A stretch of DNA of 64,000 nt from assembly GCF_900101395.1 (NCBI RefSeq), contig NZ_FMZO01000007.1:62001-126000 (forward strand), in the 5' to 3' direction. The notes below the pieces were generated by a model. The model made no database searches and was not told the origin of the DNA. It was given only the letters and a program-made list of their open reading frames with translations. This stretch comes from Niabella drilacis (GTDB taxonomy: Bacteria; Bacteroidota; Bacteroidia; Chitinophagales; Chitinophagaceae). The position numbers were made by a program, and so were the translations under genes. Positions 18,504 through 27,336 of this stretch are shown piece after piece; the first letter of the stretch is position 1; every line of letters starts with the position of its first letter.

Positions 18504-19892
18504 ATGAATCCTGAACAACCCATTATCGTAGGACTGGACATTGGAACCACCAAGATTGCTGTTATTGCCGGGCGCAAAAACGAATTTGGAAAACTGGAAA
18601 TCCTTGGCTTTGGTAAAGCAAACTCCAACGGGGTAAAACATGGCCAGGTTTTGAATATCGATGAAACGATCAAGGCTATTAAAATGGCGTTGGAGAACTG
18701 TTTATCGTTAAACCCGAACCTGAATATCGGCGAGGTCTATGTAGGTATTGCCGGTCATCACATAAAAAGTTTACAGACCCGCGGCGATATCGTGCGCGAG
18801 AGCGAGGAAGAAGAGATCTCGCAGGCGGAGGTGGATCTGCTGATCAGCAAGCAGTATAAAACCTATATTCCTGCAGGTGACCAGATCATTGATGTGATCC
18901 CCCAGGAATATACGATTGATAACATGCCCAATATTGTACGGCCGATCGGATACAGCGGCGTAAAACTGGGGGCCAACTTCCATATCATTACCGGCGATAA
19001 GAACGCCATCCGGAATATTAACCGCAGTGTGGAAAAAGCAGGCTTATACACCAAAGACCTCGTATTGCAGCCGCTGGCATCTGCCGCAGCAGTAATGGGT
19101 CAGGAGGACCTGGAAGCAGGCGTGGCCATTGTGGATATTGGCGGAGGTACTACCGACCTGGCCGTTTTCGCAGACGGTGTATTGCGTCATACGGCTGTGA
19201 TCCCTTTTGCCGGAGAAAATATCACCAATGATATTAAAACCGGTTTGGGCGTATTAAAAAGCCAGGCAGAACAAATGAAGACCCAGTTTGGAAGCGCCCT
19301 GGCCAATGAAGCAAAGGCCAATGCTTACATTACCATACCGGGGTTACGCGGAATGCCCGCAAAAGAGATCAGTGTCAAGAACCTGGCCAATATCATCCAG
19401 GCCCGGATGAGCGAGATCCTGGACTTTGTAACCTACCACCTGAAACAGATCGGTATGGACAACCGCCAGTTAAATGGGGGGATCGTGCTGACCGGTGGCG
19501 GATCCCAGCTGCGCCACCTGATCCAGTTGACCGAATATGTTACTGGCCTGCCGGCGCGGATCGGTCTGCCCAATGAGCACCTGGCAGCGGGGCATATCGA
19601 AGAACTGGCTAAACCCACCTACTCTACCTGTCTGGGGCTGATCCTTAAAGGCTATGATGATTTTGAAAACAACCGGAAGGTGTTTGAAAAAAGTTTCATC
19701 AATATTCCTGTGCCACAGGACCTGATCAAGCAGGGAGCACCTGCCGCAGGTATGGAAGCTGAAGTACTGGTGGCGGAAGAAAATGTGGCGGCGGCTACTG
19801 TAGAAAAAAGACAACCCCTGAAAAATTTCTGGGACAAATTTAAAAATGGCATCATCGATATCTTCAAGGAAGAAGAAGACGGCCATTTATAA
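18504..19892 (+). CDS. ftsA: Division protein FtsA
   Basis: Actin-like ATPase that tethers FtsZ to the membrane. It has the phosphate-1 motif GLDIGTTKIAV at the N-terminus, the 1C domain around residues 85-165, the phosphate-2 motif VDIGGGTTDLAVF and the adenosine motif LTGGGSQL. The last ~20 residues (NFWDKFKNGIIDIFKEEEDG) form the predicted amphipathic membrane-targeting helix. It lies 11 bases after ftsQ and 79 bases before ftsZ. Confidence 0.96.
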   Translation: MNPEQPIIVGLDIGTTKIAVIAGRKNEFGKLEILGFGKANSNGVKHGQVLNIDETIKAIKMALENCLSLNPNLNIGEVYVGIAGHHIKSLQTRGDIVRESEEEEISQAEVDLLISKQYKTYIPAGDQIIDVIPQEYTIDNMPNIVRPIGYSGVKLGANFHIITGDKNAIRNINRSVEKAGLYTKDLVLQPLASAAAVMGQEDLEAGVAIVDIGGGTTDLAVFADGVLRHTAVIPFAGENITNDIKTGLGVLKSQAEQMKTQFGSALANEAKANAYITIPGLRGMPAKEISVKNLANIIQARMSEILDFVTYHLKQIGMDNRQLNGGIVLTGGGSQLRHLIQLTEYVTGLPARIGLPNEHLAAGHIEELAKPTYSTCLGLILKGYDDFENNRKVFEKSFINIPVPQDLIKQGAPAAGMEAEVLVAEENVAAATVEKRQPLKNFWDKFKNGIIDIFKEEEDGHL

Positions 19893-19971
19893 GCACAACA
19901 ACAAACAACAACTATAATTAACCCATTTACAAACAGGTTTTCATGGAAGGGAAACCACAAATTTTTAAAAG

Positions 19972-21873
19972 ATGATACATTTTGATCTACCTAAAGAACA
20001 GTCCTCGATCATCAAAGTGATCGGAGTAGGTGGCGGCGGCGGTAATGCTGTTAACCACATGTTCAGTCAAAACATCGACGGAGTAAACTTCATTATTTGT
20101 AACACAGATGCCCAGGCACTTTCAAACAGCCAGATCCCGAACCGGATCCAGCTTGGCCCGCAGCTTACATCCGGACTGGGAGCCGGTGCCAACCCCGAGA
20201 TCGGCCGCCAGGCAACCGAGGAGTCGCTGGAGGAGATCAAGCGTATCGTGGAAGTAAATACTAAGATGGCATTCATTACGGCCGGAATGGGTGGAGGTAC
20301 CGGAACCGGTGGTGCTCCGATCATCGCAAAGATCTGTAAGGATCTTGGGGTGCTTACGGTTGGGATTGTGACCATGCCCTTTGCTTATGAGGGTAAAAAA
20401 CGCCATAAGCAGGCAGAGGAAGGGATCAAGATCCTGAAGCAATATGTAGATACCCTGCTGGTGATCAGCAACGATAAATTGCGGCACCAGTTCGGCAACC
20501 TGAAAATGCGCGAAGCTTTTGAAAAAGCAGATAATGTTCTGGCAACCGCAGCAAAATGTATTACTGATGTGATCAACAGCACCGGGCAGATCAACGTAGA
20601 CTTTGCGGATGTATGCACGGTGATGAAGAACGGCGGGGTTGCTATTTTGGGTAGCGCTACCTCTTCCGGCGAAAACCGTGCGCAGCGCGCGATTGAAGAG
20701 GCGCTGAACTCTCCGTTGCTGAATGACAATGATATTCGCGGGGCTAAATGGATCCTGATCAATATCAATTCTGCAGAAGGCGATTCGGAATTTACGATGG
20801 ACGAAGTGGAAGTGATCCAGGCTCATTTATTAAGCCAGGCCGGGGAAAACACCGATGTGATCCTGGGTCTCGGTTACGATAATTCACTGGGTGATGAGAT
20901 CGGTATTACACTGATCGCAACCGGTTTTGAAAATAAAGACCCGTTCGTAAAACCGGTTTTGAAAAAAGAAGAACAGGACGAAGGAAAGATCGTAATGACC
21001 CTGACACCACAGGAAAACACCGCACCGAAGATCGCTCCCAGAGTAGAAGCTCCGGAAGTAGCGGAACATGAGCTGAAAGAAGCCGAAAAAAGCCTGGGAT
21101 TGCAGGTGGATCCCATGATGCCCAAGCTGGTGGACGAGCCGCAGTTTTTTGATGCACCCATGCCAACGCTGGAAGATATGGCAGACCTGGGTTTTGGGAA
21201 AGAGACTGCTGATGTGCACTACACTTTGTCGGCAGAGGACAATGAAAAAATAGGAGCGACAGCCGAACCGGAAGTGGTTAAGGAAGTGACCGTGGAGATT
21301 GTGGCAGAAGAGGAGCAGGCGTTCCTTTCCCCCGCAATGCCCAGCGAAGACCGGGTCCTGGAGCAGCCGGTGGCAGCCACCGGACCCGAACAGGATCATT
21401 CTGCAGGGGTAGGTATACGCAGCTACCTGGCCAAGCCTTCTAATATTTATGCCGAGCCCAAAAGAGAAGAGCCTGTAGCAAATACGCCGGTATCCAATCC
21501 TGTTGAAGAAAAAATGGAGCTGGTGGAAAAAACAGACCTGCAGCGGGACGAGGTTGCAATGCCGGTGAACCATTTCGAAAAAGAAAAACCCGTGCAATTA
21601 CAATTGAGCCCGGAGGAAGAAATGCAATTGCAGAAACGCAAACAGGTAGAGCGGCTGCAAAAGCTACGCAACCTTTCTTTTAATGTGAACGGCAGTGATC
21701 CCAACAACGAATATGAAACGGTACCGGCCTATATCCGCCGTAACATGGAATTGCAGGACAACTCCAATCATATCGAAAGCTACTATAGTAAGTTTGAAGT
21801 GAGCTCCGATGATAAAAATCAGGGTCAGATCAATACCATTAACACCTTCCTGGATGGTAAAAAACCAGACTGA
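19972..21873 (+). CDS. ftsZ: Division GTPase FtsZ, long C-terminal form
   Basis: Tubulin-like GTPase that forms the Z ring. The N-terminal ~320 residues carry GVGGGGGNAVNHM, the tubulin signature GGGTGTGGAP near residue 108 and the T7-loop region NVDFADV. A disordered linker of more than 250 residues, rich in Glu, Pro and Val, follows. A VPAYIRRN motif (about residues 584-591) resembles the conserved C-terminal peptide that binds FtsA, yet ~42 residues follow it. Total length is 633 aa, compared with 383 in E. coli. It is the last gene of the dcw cluster. Confidence 0.97.
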   Translation: MIHFDLPKEQSSIIKVIGVGGGGGNAVNHMFSQNIDGVNFIICNTDAQALSNSQIPNRIQLGPQLTSGLGAGANPEIGRQATEESLEEIKRIVEVNTKMAFITAGMGGGTGTGGAPIIAKICKDLGVLTVGIVTMPFAYEGKKRHKQAEEGIKILKQYVDTLLVISNDKLRHQFGNLKMREAFEKADNVLATAAKCITDVINSTGQINVDFADVCTVMKNGGVAILGSATSSGENRAQRAIEEALNSPLLNDNDIRGAKWILININSAEGDSEFTMDEVEVIQAHLLSQAGENTDVILGLGYDNSLGDEIGITLIATGFENKDPFVKPVLKKEEQDEGKIVMTLTPQENTAPKIAPRVEAPEVAEHELKEAEKSLGLQVDPMMPKLVDEPQFFDAPMPTLEDMADLGFGKETADVHYTLSAEDNEKIGATAEPEVVKEVTVEIVAEEEQAFLSPAMPSEDRVLEQPVAATGPEQDHSAGVGIRSYLAKPSNIYAEPKREEPVANTPVSNPVEEKMELVEKTDLQRDEVAMPVNHFEKEKPVQLQLSPEEEMQLQKRKQVERLQKLRNLSFNVNGSDPNNEYETVPAYIRRNMELQDNSNHIESYYSKFEVSSDDKNQGQINTINTFLDGKKPD

Positions 21874-21939
21874 TTCCTGTGAAAATTCAATCCCGTTGTA
21901 ATACGGGAGCGGAGTTTGGGTGTATAGTTTATAGTTGTG

Positions 21940-21969
21940 GCCCCGGTAGTTATCTGCCGGGGCTTATTG
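21940..21969 (+). terminator. Terminator after ftsZ
   Basis: GCCCCGG (21940-21946) pairs perfectly with CCGGGGC (21957-21963) over a 10-base loop and is followed by TTATTG and a weak T-rich stretch. It lies 66 bases beyond the ftsZ stop and probably ends the dcw transcript. Confidence 0.65.
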
Positions 21970-22253
21970 CTTTAAGAAATAAAATAAGCAATGAAGCATA
22001 TTCAATTTGAAAAGGAAATGAGATCCCGCAAGCAATACGGATCTAACCAATGTTAATGGTCAATAGTCAATGGTCGATGGTTTCCCGAACATTCGGGCGC
22101 ATTCCGGGATTGATTCCTTATTTAGTATTTTATCTTTCACGGGTCCGGAGAATGACCACTATTTTATGATGGGGCTCCTTTGACTATTGACCTGCTCAAA
22201 ACGGCTTCTTGTCCATTGTCTAATATCTAACGTCTAACATCTCATCCGGTATT
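21970..22253. repeat. Phrase-repeat gap after the dcw cluster
   Basis: No gene is seen. The gap holds an AATGGTCAAT word block at 22051-22080, a CCCGA-ACAT-TCGGG palindrome at 22084-22097 and TCTAA/ATCTAAC words at 22218-22240. A near-repeat of TATTTTATCTTTCAC occurs near 22126 and again at 22249, where it overlaps the 3' end of the next gene. Confidence 0.5.
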
Positions 22254-22538
22254 TTATCTTTCACCGGCCCGCTCTTTTACCTCCCTGGCCACAAATTCTT
22301 CGATCTCTTCAAAAAGCGTCCGGTCCCGGGGTTGTCCTTTCGTGGCTTCTTCAAATTTATCGGTCAGCTCGCGGGCCAGCTGGTACAATTCTTCCGTGGC
22401 GCTGCGGTTCAGCATTTCGCTGAAACTTTTATGCTGGCTGGGCTCTTCAATATCCCGCAGGTAACAAAGAGCTTCCACAACCTCAAAATGGGTTTTCTGC
22501 CAGGAGTCAAAACCGTTTGGAAATACCGTCATAGACAT
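22254..22538 (-). CDS. Small hypothetical helical protein
   Basis: A 94-residue, charged, probably all-helical cytoplasmic protein with no signal peptide or membrane segment; I do not recognise the family. Residues 5-30 (FPNGFDSWQKTHFEVVEAL) and the acidic Glu-rich C-terminus look like real protein. I start it at the ATG at 22538; an open frame extends upstream to 22709, but that part overlaps the inverted-repeat element at 22616-22709 and looks non-coding. It is co-directional with gpsA. Confidence 0.6.
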   Translation of the reverse strand: MSMTVFPNGFDSWQKTHFEVVEALCYLRDIEEPSQHKSFSEMLNRSATEELYQLARELTDKFEEATKGQPRDRTLFEEIEEFVAREVKERAGER

Positions 22539-22615
22539 ATGCAAAACATTAAAATAAACAATCGGATGCTTTGCCAATATAATGAAAATCGCGCAGTTTG
22601 CCAAGGCCTGGGGGA

Positions 22616-22709
22616 TTGCCACTGAAGCACGGATACTTTTAGGTTTCCATTGCGATATATGCCCGGAAAAGGGAATAAGAAAAGCAATATTTCTGAGCCT
22701 CAGTGGCAA
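22616..22709. repeat. 94-bp element with 10-bp perfect terminal inverted repeats
   Basis: TTGCCACTGA (22616-22625) and TCAGTGGCAA (22700-22709) are exact reverse complements bounding a 94-base segment between the small gene and the gpsA stop. The right-end word TTTCTGAGCCTCAGTGGCA (22690-22708) recurs with one change at 42959-42977. It is too small to encode a transposase and looks like a short interspersed repeat or miniature element. Confidence 0.5.
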
Positions 22710-22715
22710 AAAGAA

Positions 22716-23756
22716 TCAGATAAGAAAACCTTCAATTTTTTCGAACCCTTTTGCAGGGGGTAAGCCCTCCCATAGGATGTTGTAGATCGTTTCGGCGATC
22801 GGCATTTCCGCTTTCAGCGACCTGTTGGTATTATAAATACATTTGGCCGCATTATAGCCCTCGGCTACCATGCGCAGTTCCAGTTGTGCTGCCTGCACGC
22901 TGTATCCTTTCCCGATCATGTTGCCAAAAGTACGGTTCCGGCTGTGCAGCGAGTAGCAGGTTACGAGAAGATCCCCCAGGTATACGGAAGCCGAATAATT
23001 GGCGTATTTTTTTTCAGGGTCATCAACATCGGTATGCTCCCCTACCACGATGTGTTCTGCCCCGAATTTTCTTAAAAAGCCGGCCATTTCATCCGCACTG
23101 TTGGCAATATATACGCTCTGGAAATTATCACCGTAATCCAGCCCGTGTGCAATACCGGCCCCCAGTGCATAAATGTTTTTTAATACTGCGGCATATTGCA
23201 CCCCCAGGATATCGGTATTGACCACCGTATTGATAAATGGTGATTTGAAATGCCCGGCAATCTTTGCAGACATGAGCTCATCCACACCGGAAAACGTAAG
23301 ATAAGAGAGCTTTTCAGCTGCTACTTCTTCTGCATGGCAGGGGCCCAGCACGGCAAAATAGTCTTTCAGGGAAACATCAAAATACCGTTCAAGGTATTCA
23401 TTCAGCAGGATGTTCTCCCCGGGAAGGATGCCTTTTATGGCAGAGAGGATCTTTTTGCCTTTGAGCGCACCGGGGCCCAGCTCCTGCAGGCTTTCCGCCA
23501 CGTAGGCAGAGGGCATGGCAAGAATGAGCACTTCCGAGCGTTCAATGACCGCAGGCAGATCTGTTGTTAAATACAGGGATCTTGTATTGAGTACAGCGGA
23601 TGTAAGGTGTTTGGGATTGTGATGCCGCTGCTTGATAAACCCGATCGCTGTTTCACTGCGCAGGCACCAGTTTACCTTATGCCCGTTATCGGTTAATATT
23701 TTTACCAGCGCTGTTGCCCAGCTGCCACTGCCCGCTACACCAAATTTGATTGCCAA
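22716..23756 (-). CDS. gpsA: NAD(P)-dependent glycerol-3-phosphate dehydrogenase
   Basis: Reduces dihydroxyacetone phosphate to sn-glycerol 3-phosphate for phospholipid synthesis. The N-terminal dinucleotide-binding loop GVAGSGSWATAL is at residues 5-16. GPCHAEEV, the catalytic region NIYALGAGIAHGLDYGDN and the LHSRNRTFG motif fit GpsA. Length (346 aa) is slightly above the usual ~335. A TACCTTTG -7 element precedes the ATG by 20 bases. Confidence 0.95.
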   Translation of the reverse strand: MAIKFGVAGSGSWATALVKILTDNGHKVNWCLRSETAIGFIKQRHHNPKHLTSAVLNTRSLYLTTDLPAVIERSEVLILAMPSAYVAESLQELGPGALKGKKILSAIKGILPGENILLNEYLERYFDVSLKDYFAVLGPCHAEEVAAEKLSYLTFSGVDELMSAKIAGHFKSPFINTVVNTDILGVQYAAVLKNIYALGAGIAHGLDYGDNFQSVYIANSADEMAGFLRKFGAEHIVVGEHTDVDDPEKKYANYSASVYLGDLLVTCYSLHSRNRTFGNMIGKGYSVQAAQLELRMVAEGYNAAKCIYNTNRSLKAEMPIAETIYNILWEGLPPAKGFEKIEGFLI

Positions 23757-23776
23757 TAGAATAAATGTTTAATATG

Positions 23777-23784
23777 CAAAGGTA
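23777..23784 (-). promoter_or_regulatory. gpsA -7 promoter element
   Basis: The minus strand reads TACCTTTG, an exact TAnnTTTG match 20 bases before the gpsA ATG. Confidence 0.45.
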
Positions 23785-23917
23785 CTGAATGCTGGGGAAG
23801 TGTTTCCGTCAGACCTGTTAACGTTTTAGGTCCGGCGCGGTTTCATGCCGGATGGGCATCGCACTAATACCTGGTAACGGACTGATATCCGAAAGCCGAC
23901 GGTTTCCGGCTAAAGTC

Positions 23918-24676
23918 TTATTCCCGGTCGTAATAAAAACAGTCGGCCTGCTGTGTGCAGCTGATCACCAGGTCGTTGATACAAACATGATCCGGAAGCG
24001 TGGTACAGTAAAAAATAGTTTCCGCTACATCGGCGGCAACCAGGGGGATCAACCCGTCATATACCTTATCGGCGACAATACGGTTTCCTTTAAAGCGGAC
24101 CATAGAGAACTCTGTATCCGCCGCCCCGGGGTGAATGGCGGTTACCTTAATATGGTGGGGCAGCAGGTCGATGCGCATGGCCCGGGAGAGCGCGTCTACG
24201 GCATGTTTGGTGGCGCAATACATATTGCCCTGGCTGTACACCTGTTTGGCTGCCACGGATCCCAGGTTAATGATATGTCCGCGCTTGTGCGGGATCATCA
24301 GCCGGGAGATGGCCTGGGCCACATAGGCAAATCCCTTCAGGTTGGTATCCACCATGGTATCCCAGTCGTCCAGGCTGGCTTTGTCAAAGTCGTCTTTTCC
24401 TGCAGCCAGGCCCGCATTGTTGATCAATACGTCGATCCGTTTCCATGCATCGGGCAGCGTGCTGATGGACGCGGCCACCTGCCCGCGATCCCGCACATCG
24501 AATGTAAGGGGCAACACCTCAACAGCGTGTGCGGTGGCCAGCGATTCCGCCAGTTGCTCCAGGCGCTCCTTTCTCCGGCCGGTAATGATAACGTTATAGT
24601 GGTTAGCCGCAAATTTCTTTGCGCAGGCCTCACCAAAGCCAGCCGTTGCGCCTGTTATAAAAACGGTTTTATTCAT
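23918..24676 (-). CDS. Short-chain dehydrogenase/reductase, YdfG-like
   Basis: NAD(P)-dependent oxidoreductase of the classical SDR family (252 aa). The cofactor loop TGATAGFGEA begins at residue 8, NNAG lies near residue 88 and the catalytic YxxxK appears as YCATK near residue 154. An Arg-Arg pair after the second strand (GRRKERL) suggests NADP preference. Overall it resembles YdfG-type 3-hydroxy acid/serine dehydrogenases; the substrate cannot be set from sequence. It lies 50 bases downstream of the alpha/beta hydrolase on the same strand. Confidence 0.88.
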   Translation of the reverse strand: MNKTVFITGATAGFGEACAKKFAANHYNVIITGRRKERLEQLAESLATAHAVEVLPLTFDVRDRGQVAASISTLPDAWKRIDVLINNAGLAAGKDDFDKASLDDWDTMVDTNLKGFAYVAQAISRLMIPHKRGHIINLGSVAAKQVYSQGNMYCATKHAVDALSRAMRIDLLPHHIKVTAIHPGAADTEFSMVRFKGNRIVADKVYDGLIPLVAADVAETIFYCTTLPDHVCINDLVISCTQQADCFYYDRE

Positions 24677-24726
24677 ATTTGTTGGTTTATACCTGCACGA
24701 TCCGCTCCCTATTCACTATTGCCTCT

Positions 24727-25527
24727 TCACTGCTTCAGCTCCATCAGGAACGCTTCAATGGCCGCATTGGCCTTCCCCGCTTCTTCCAGCATGCCCATAT
24801 GACCGGATTGATGCAGGATGTGAATGCAGGAGACCCTGGGCATGGACGCCTGCTTGAGGATATCTTCAAAAGAGATGACCGAATCCTGTTCACCGATAAT
24901 GAATAATACGGGCAACTCGGTCTTTGAGAACAGGTCGATCCGTTCAGGCCTTGCGATCATGGCTTCATAATAGCTTTTTAAAGCCGTTTTTGAGAAAGAA
25001 GGAAGCGCAGCGGTAAAATTTTTAACAAGATCAGGATCCGTATTTTTTGTACGTTCCGAAAATAAGTTGGGGATCGTTGTTTTCAGAAAGGCATCAGCCC
25101 CGTTCTTTTCAATAAATACAATGCCTTTGCGCCGTGTTTCTTTTTTTTCTTCTGTGTCGGCTGCGCCGGTGGAGTGAAACAGGCCAAAACCGTCCAGCAA
25201 ATGGGAATAGCGTTCTGCAAAAGCCAGCGTGGCATATCCTCCCATACTATGCCCGATCAGCACTACTGATTCAAGTTCTTCCGCATCTATGATCTGCCGG
25301 ACCATATCGGCAATACCTTCCATGCTGACATCATCGGTCAGTTCGGACTGGCCGCTTCCGGGAATGTCCGGTACGATCACCTGGTAGTTGTGCCGCAGGT
25401 ATTCGACCTGGTTGTCCCAAACCGTGCCGTCCTCGCCAAAGCCATGCAGCAGCACCACCGGGCGTCCGATCCCTTCAACGGTGTAATGGATAATGCTGTC
25501 ATTAATATGGATTGTTTTTGTACCCAT
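24727..25527 (-). CDS. Alpha/beta hydrolase
   Basis: A 266-residue alpha/beta-hydrolase fold enzyme. The nucleophile elbow GHSMGG lies near residue 96, the acid residue in GEQDSV near residue 215 and the catalytic His in HQSGHMG near residue 240. HGFGEDG forms the oxyanion region. There is no signal peptide, so it acts in the cytoplasm; the substrate is unknown. Its ATG overlaps the lnt stop by one base (ATGA arrangement), so the two are translationally coupled. Confidence 0.9.
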   Translation of the reverse strand: MGTKTIHINDSIIHYTVEGIGRPVVLLHGFGEDGTVWDNQVEYLRHNYQVIVPDIPGSGQSELTDDVSMEGIADMVRQIIDAEELESVVLIGHSMGGYATLAFAERYSHLLDGFGLFHSTGAADTEEKKETRRKGIVFIEKNGADAFLKTTIPNLFSERTKNTDPDLVKNFTAALPSFSKTALKSYYEAMIARPERIDLFSKTELPVLFIIGEQDSVISFEDILKQASMPRVSCIHILHQSGHMGMLEEAGKANAAIEAFLMELKQ

Positions 25528-27122
25528 CAGGAAGTTTTTTGAGTGGATTGTCTTTTTCGAAAAAATGTTTTATAAAGAAGGAACAATAAGAATGCCAGGG
25601 CTGCTATTGCGGCCATGCAAAAAAGCCAGTCTCCGTGCCGGGTATAAAAAGTTTCTGATACAAAGGCCGCAACCGTCTGTTTCAGCACTCCCTTCCGGTT
25701 CCAGGGGAGCTGTTGTATGATATTGCCGTACGGGTCAATAAAACAGCTGATACCGGTATTGGCACTGCGGGCCACCCATTTGCGGCTTTCAATAGCACGC
25801 AGGCGTGCATATTGCATGTGTTGCCGGTAGCCGGGAGTGTTGCCCCACCATCCGTCATTGGTGATCACGCAGATCAGGTTGGCGCCTTTCTGGTTGAACG
25901 TTGACAGATACCCCCCGTAAATGCTTTCATAGCAAATGGCAGGTGTAATATTGAAAGTATGGTTGGCTGTTTGCAGCACCCGCCCGGTTGTATCGCGGGC
26001 GTAGCCTCCCATAGTACCTCCGAATTTTTCAAACAGGGGCCCCATAAAACCAAGAAAGGCGGGCAGGACTTCCGGTCCCGGCACCAGCTTTGATTTATGG
26101 TAGATCTGTATTGTAGCGCTGTCAAAGAGAGCGGCGCTGTTATATCCTTCAACAAAGCCGCCATCCGGAAGCTTCTGGGCATACCGGCTAACCCGTGTGG
26201 GAAACAACCTGCGGCCTTCAAGACCTGTCAGCAGGTTCATATGCGGGTAATCCCTCAAAAATGCCCAGAGCGGCGTCAGGAACCGGTTTTCTTTCAGCTG
26301 GTCTTCCAGTACAGCATAGGGAACCGCGGTTTCCGGCCATACGACCAGCGCGGTGTTAGCGTCCATTTGTTTTTGCGATAAAGCAATGAGTTCCTGCAGC
26401 TGCATTTCCTCCTTTCCCGCGGCAAACTTGGTGTCCCATGGATCATAGTTAGGCTGGACGATTACAACATTGTATTTATTATGTTCGAGCGTCAGGTTTT
26501 GTTTGGTGAGTACAGAAAGGATGACGGGTACCCCTAAGGTAAGCACCCAGGCGGCAGCCAGCTTAAAATAACCCGGGCTACGGCCCTCTTCCTGGTAGCG
26601 GAGGAATACGTTGTGCACAAGCACATTGCTGAGCAGGATCCAGAGGCTGCCACCGGCAACGCCGGTATATTCATACCATTGTACCCAGTTGGGATGCAGG
26701 GCAAAAGCATTTCCAAGGGTAAGCCAGGGCCAGCTCAGCTCCCAGTTCAGGTGCATCCATTCAAAGGTCATCCAGTAAACGATCAGGGACAGCCCGGCAA
26801 TAAGCCGGTTCAGAAATTTCCGGGTAAAAAAGTAAGCCAGCCAGGGAAGACACATGATAAGGCTGTTGGCAAGGAAGGCGCTGATCCCGCCGGGAATGCT
26901 GGCTTTGGTTATCCACCAGGTAGTAAGTATATTCCAGATCAGTAAACTGATATAGGATAACCCAAAGAATCTTTTCCAGGAGCTGGTTGTTTCCGCCAGG
27001 TGCAGCAGGGGCACCCAGGCAACAAAGAGCAGCAACGTAAGAGGAGAAGAAGGCCAGCCGGCCCATAGTAAAACACCACCCAGCAGGGCTACCCATAAAC
27101 CGGAACTGTTCTTTACATTCAT
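25527..27122 (-). CDS. lnt: Apolipoprotein N-acyltransferase
   Basis: Inner-membrane enzyme that N-acylates the terminal cysteine of lipoproteins. Several N-terminal membrane helices are followed by a periplasmic nitrilase domain with WPETAVPY (catalytic Glu) and the Cys in AICYESIYGG, then a last membrane helix near the C-terminus. I chose the ATG at 27122, giving MNVKNSSGLW; an upstream in-frame GTG at 27152 would place the start above the TACATTTG -7 element. It overlaps the hydrolase downstream by one base. Confidence 0.93.
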   Translation of the reverse strand: MNVKNSSGLWVALLGGVLLWAGWPSSPLTLLLFVAWVPLLHLAETTSSWKRFFGLSYISLLIWNILTTWWITKASIPGGISAFLANSLIMCLPWLAYFFTRKFLNRLIAGLSLIVYWMTFEWMHLNWELSWPWLTLGNAFALHPNWVQWYEYTGVAGGSLWILLSNVLVHNVFLRYQEEGRSPGYFKLAAAWVLTLGVPVILSVLTKQNLTLEHNKYNVVIVQPNYDPWDTKFAAGKEEMQLQELIALSQKQMDANTALVVWPETAVPYAVLEDQLKENRFLTPLWAFLRDYPHMNLLTGLEGRRLFPTRVSRYAQKLPDGGFVEGYNSAALFDSATIQIYHKSKLVPGPEVLPAFLGFMGPLFEKFGGTMGGYARDTTGRVLQTANHTFNITPAICYESIYGGYLSTFNQKGANLICVITNDGWWGNTPGYRQHMQYARLRAIESRKWVARSANTGISCFIDPYGNIIQQLPWNRKGVLKQTVAAFVSETFYTRHGDWLFCMAAIAALAFLLFLLYKTFFRKRQSTQKTS

Positions 27123-27140
27123 GTACCTGTACTTAGGACC

Positions 27141-27148
27141 CAAATGTA
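27141..27148 (-). promoter_or_regulatory. lnt -7 promoter element
   Basis: The minus strand reads TACATTTG, an exact TAnnTTTG match 18 bases before the ATG at 27122; this supports that start over the GTG at 27152. Confidence 0.45.
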
Positions 27149-27336
27149 ACACGCTTTTGGCAATTAGCCATCAGTGGTCAGCCATCAGCTTTTTTATCAG
27201 CGCTCAGGGATCAGCGGTAGAATATTAATGACAGCAGTTTCAAAATTTGTTTAAGGCTTAATGTTCAAGGTTTGACGTCAGGTCCATTTTACACTTGCAA
27301 GATCAACTGAAAGCAGATCACAGACTGCTGATCGTT

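Noticed and set aside
22539-22709. N-terminal extension of the small gene at 22254-22538
   Set aside because: The extra 57 codons overlap the inverted-repeat element and read as non-coding; the ATG at 22538 begins credible protein.
23852-24802. 316-residue plus-strand open frame across the SDR gene
   Set aside because: The minus-strand SDR has all catalytic motifs; this frame is its antisense shadow.
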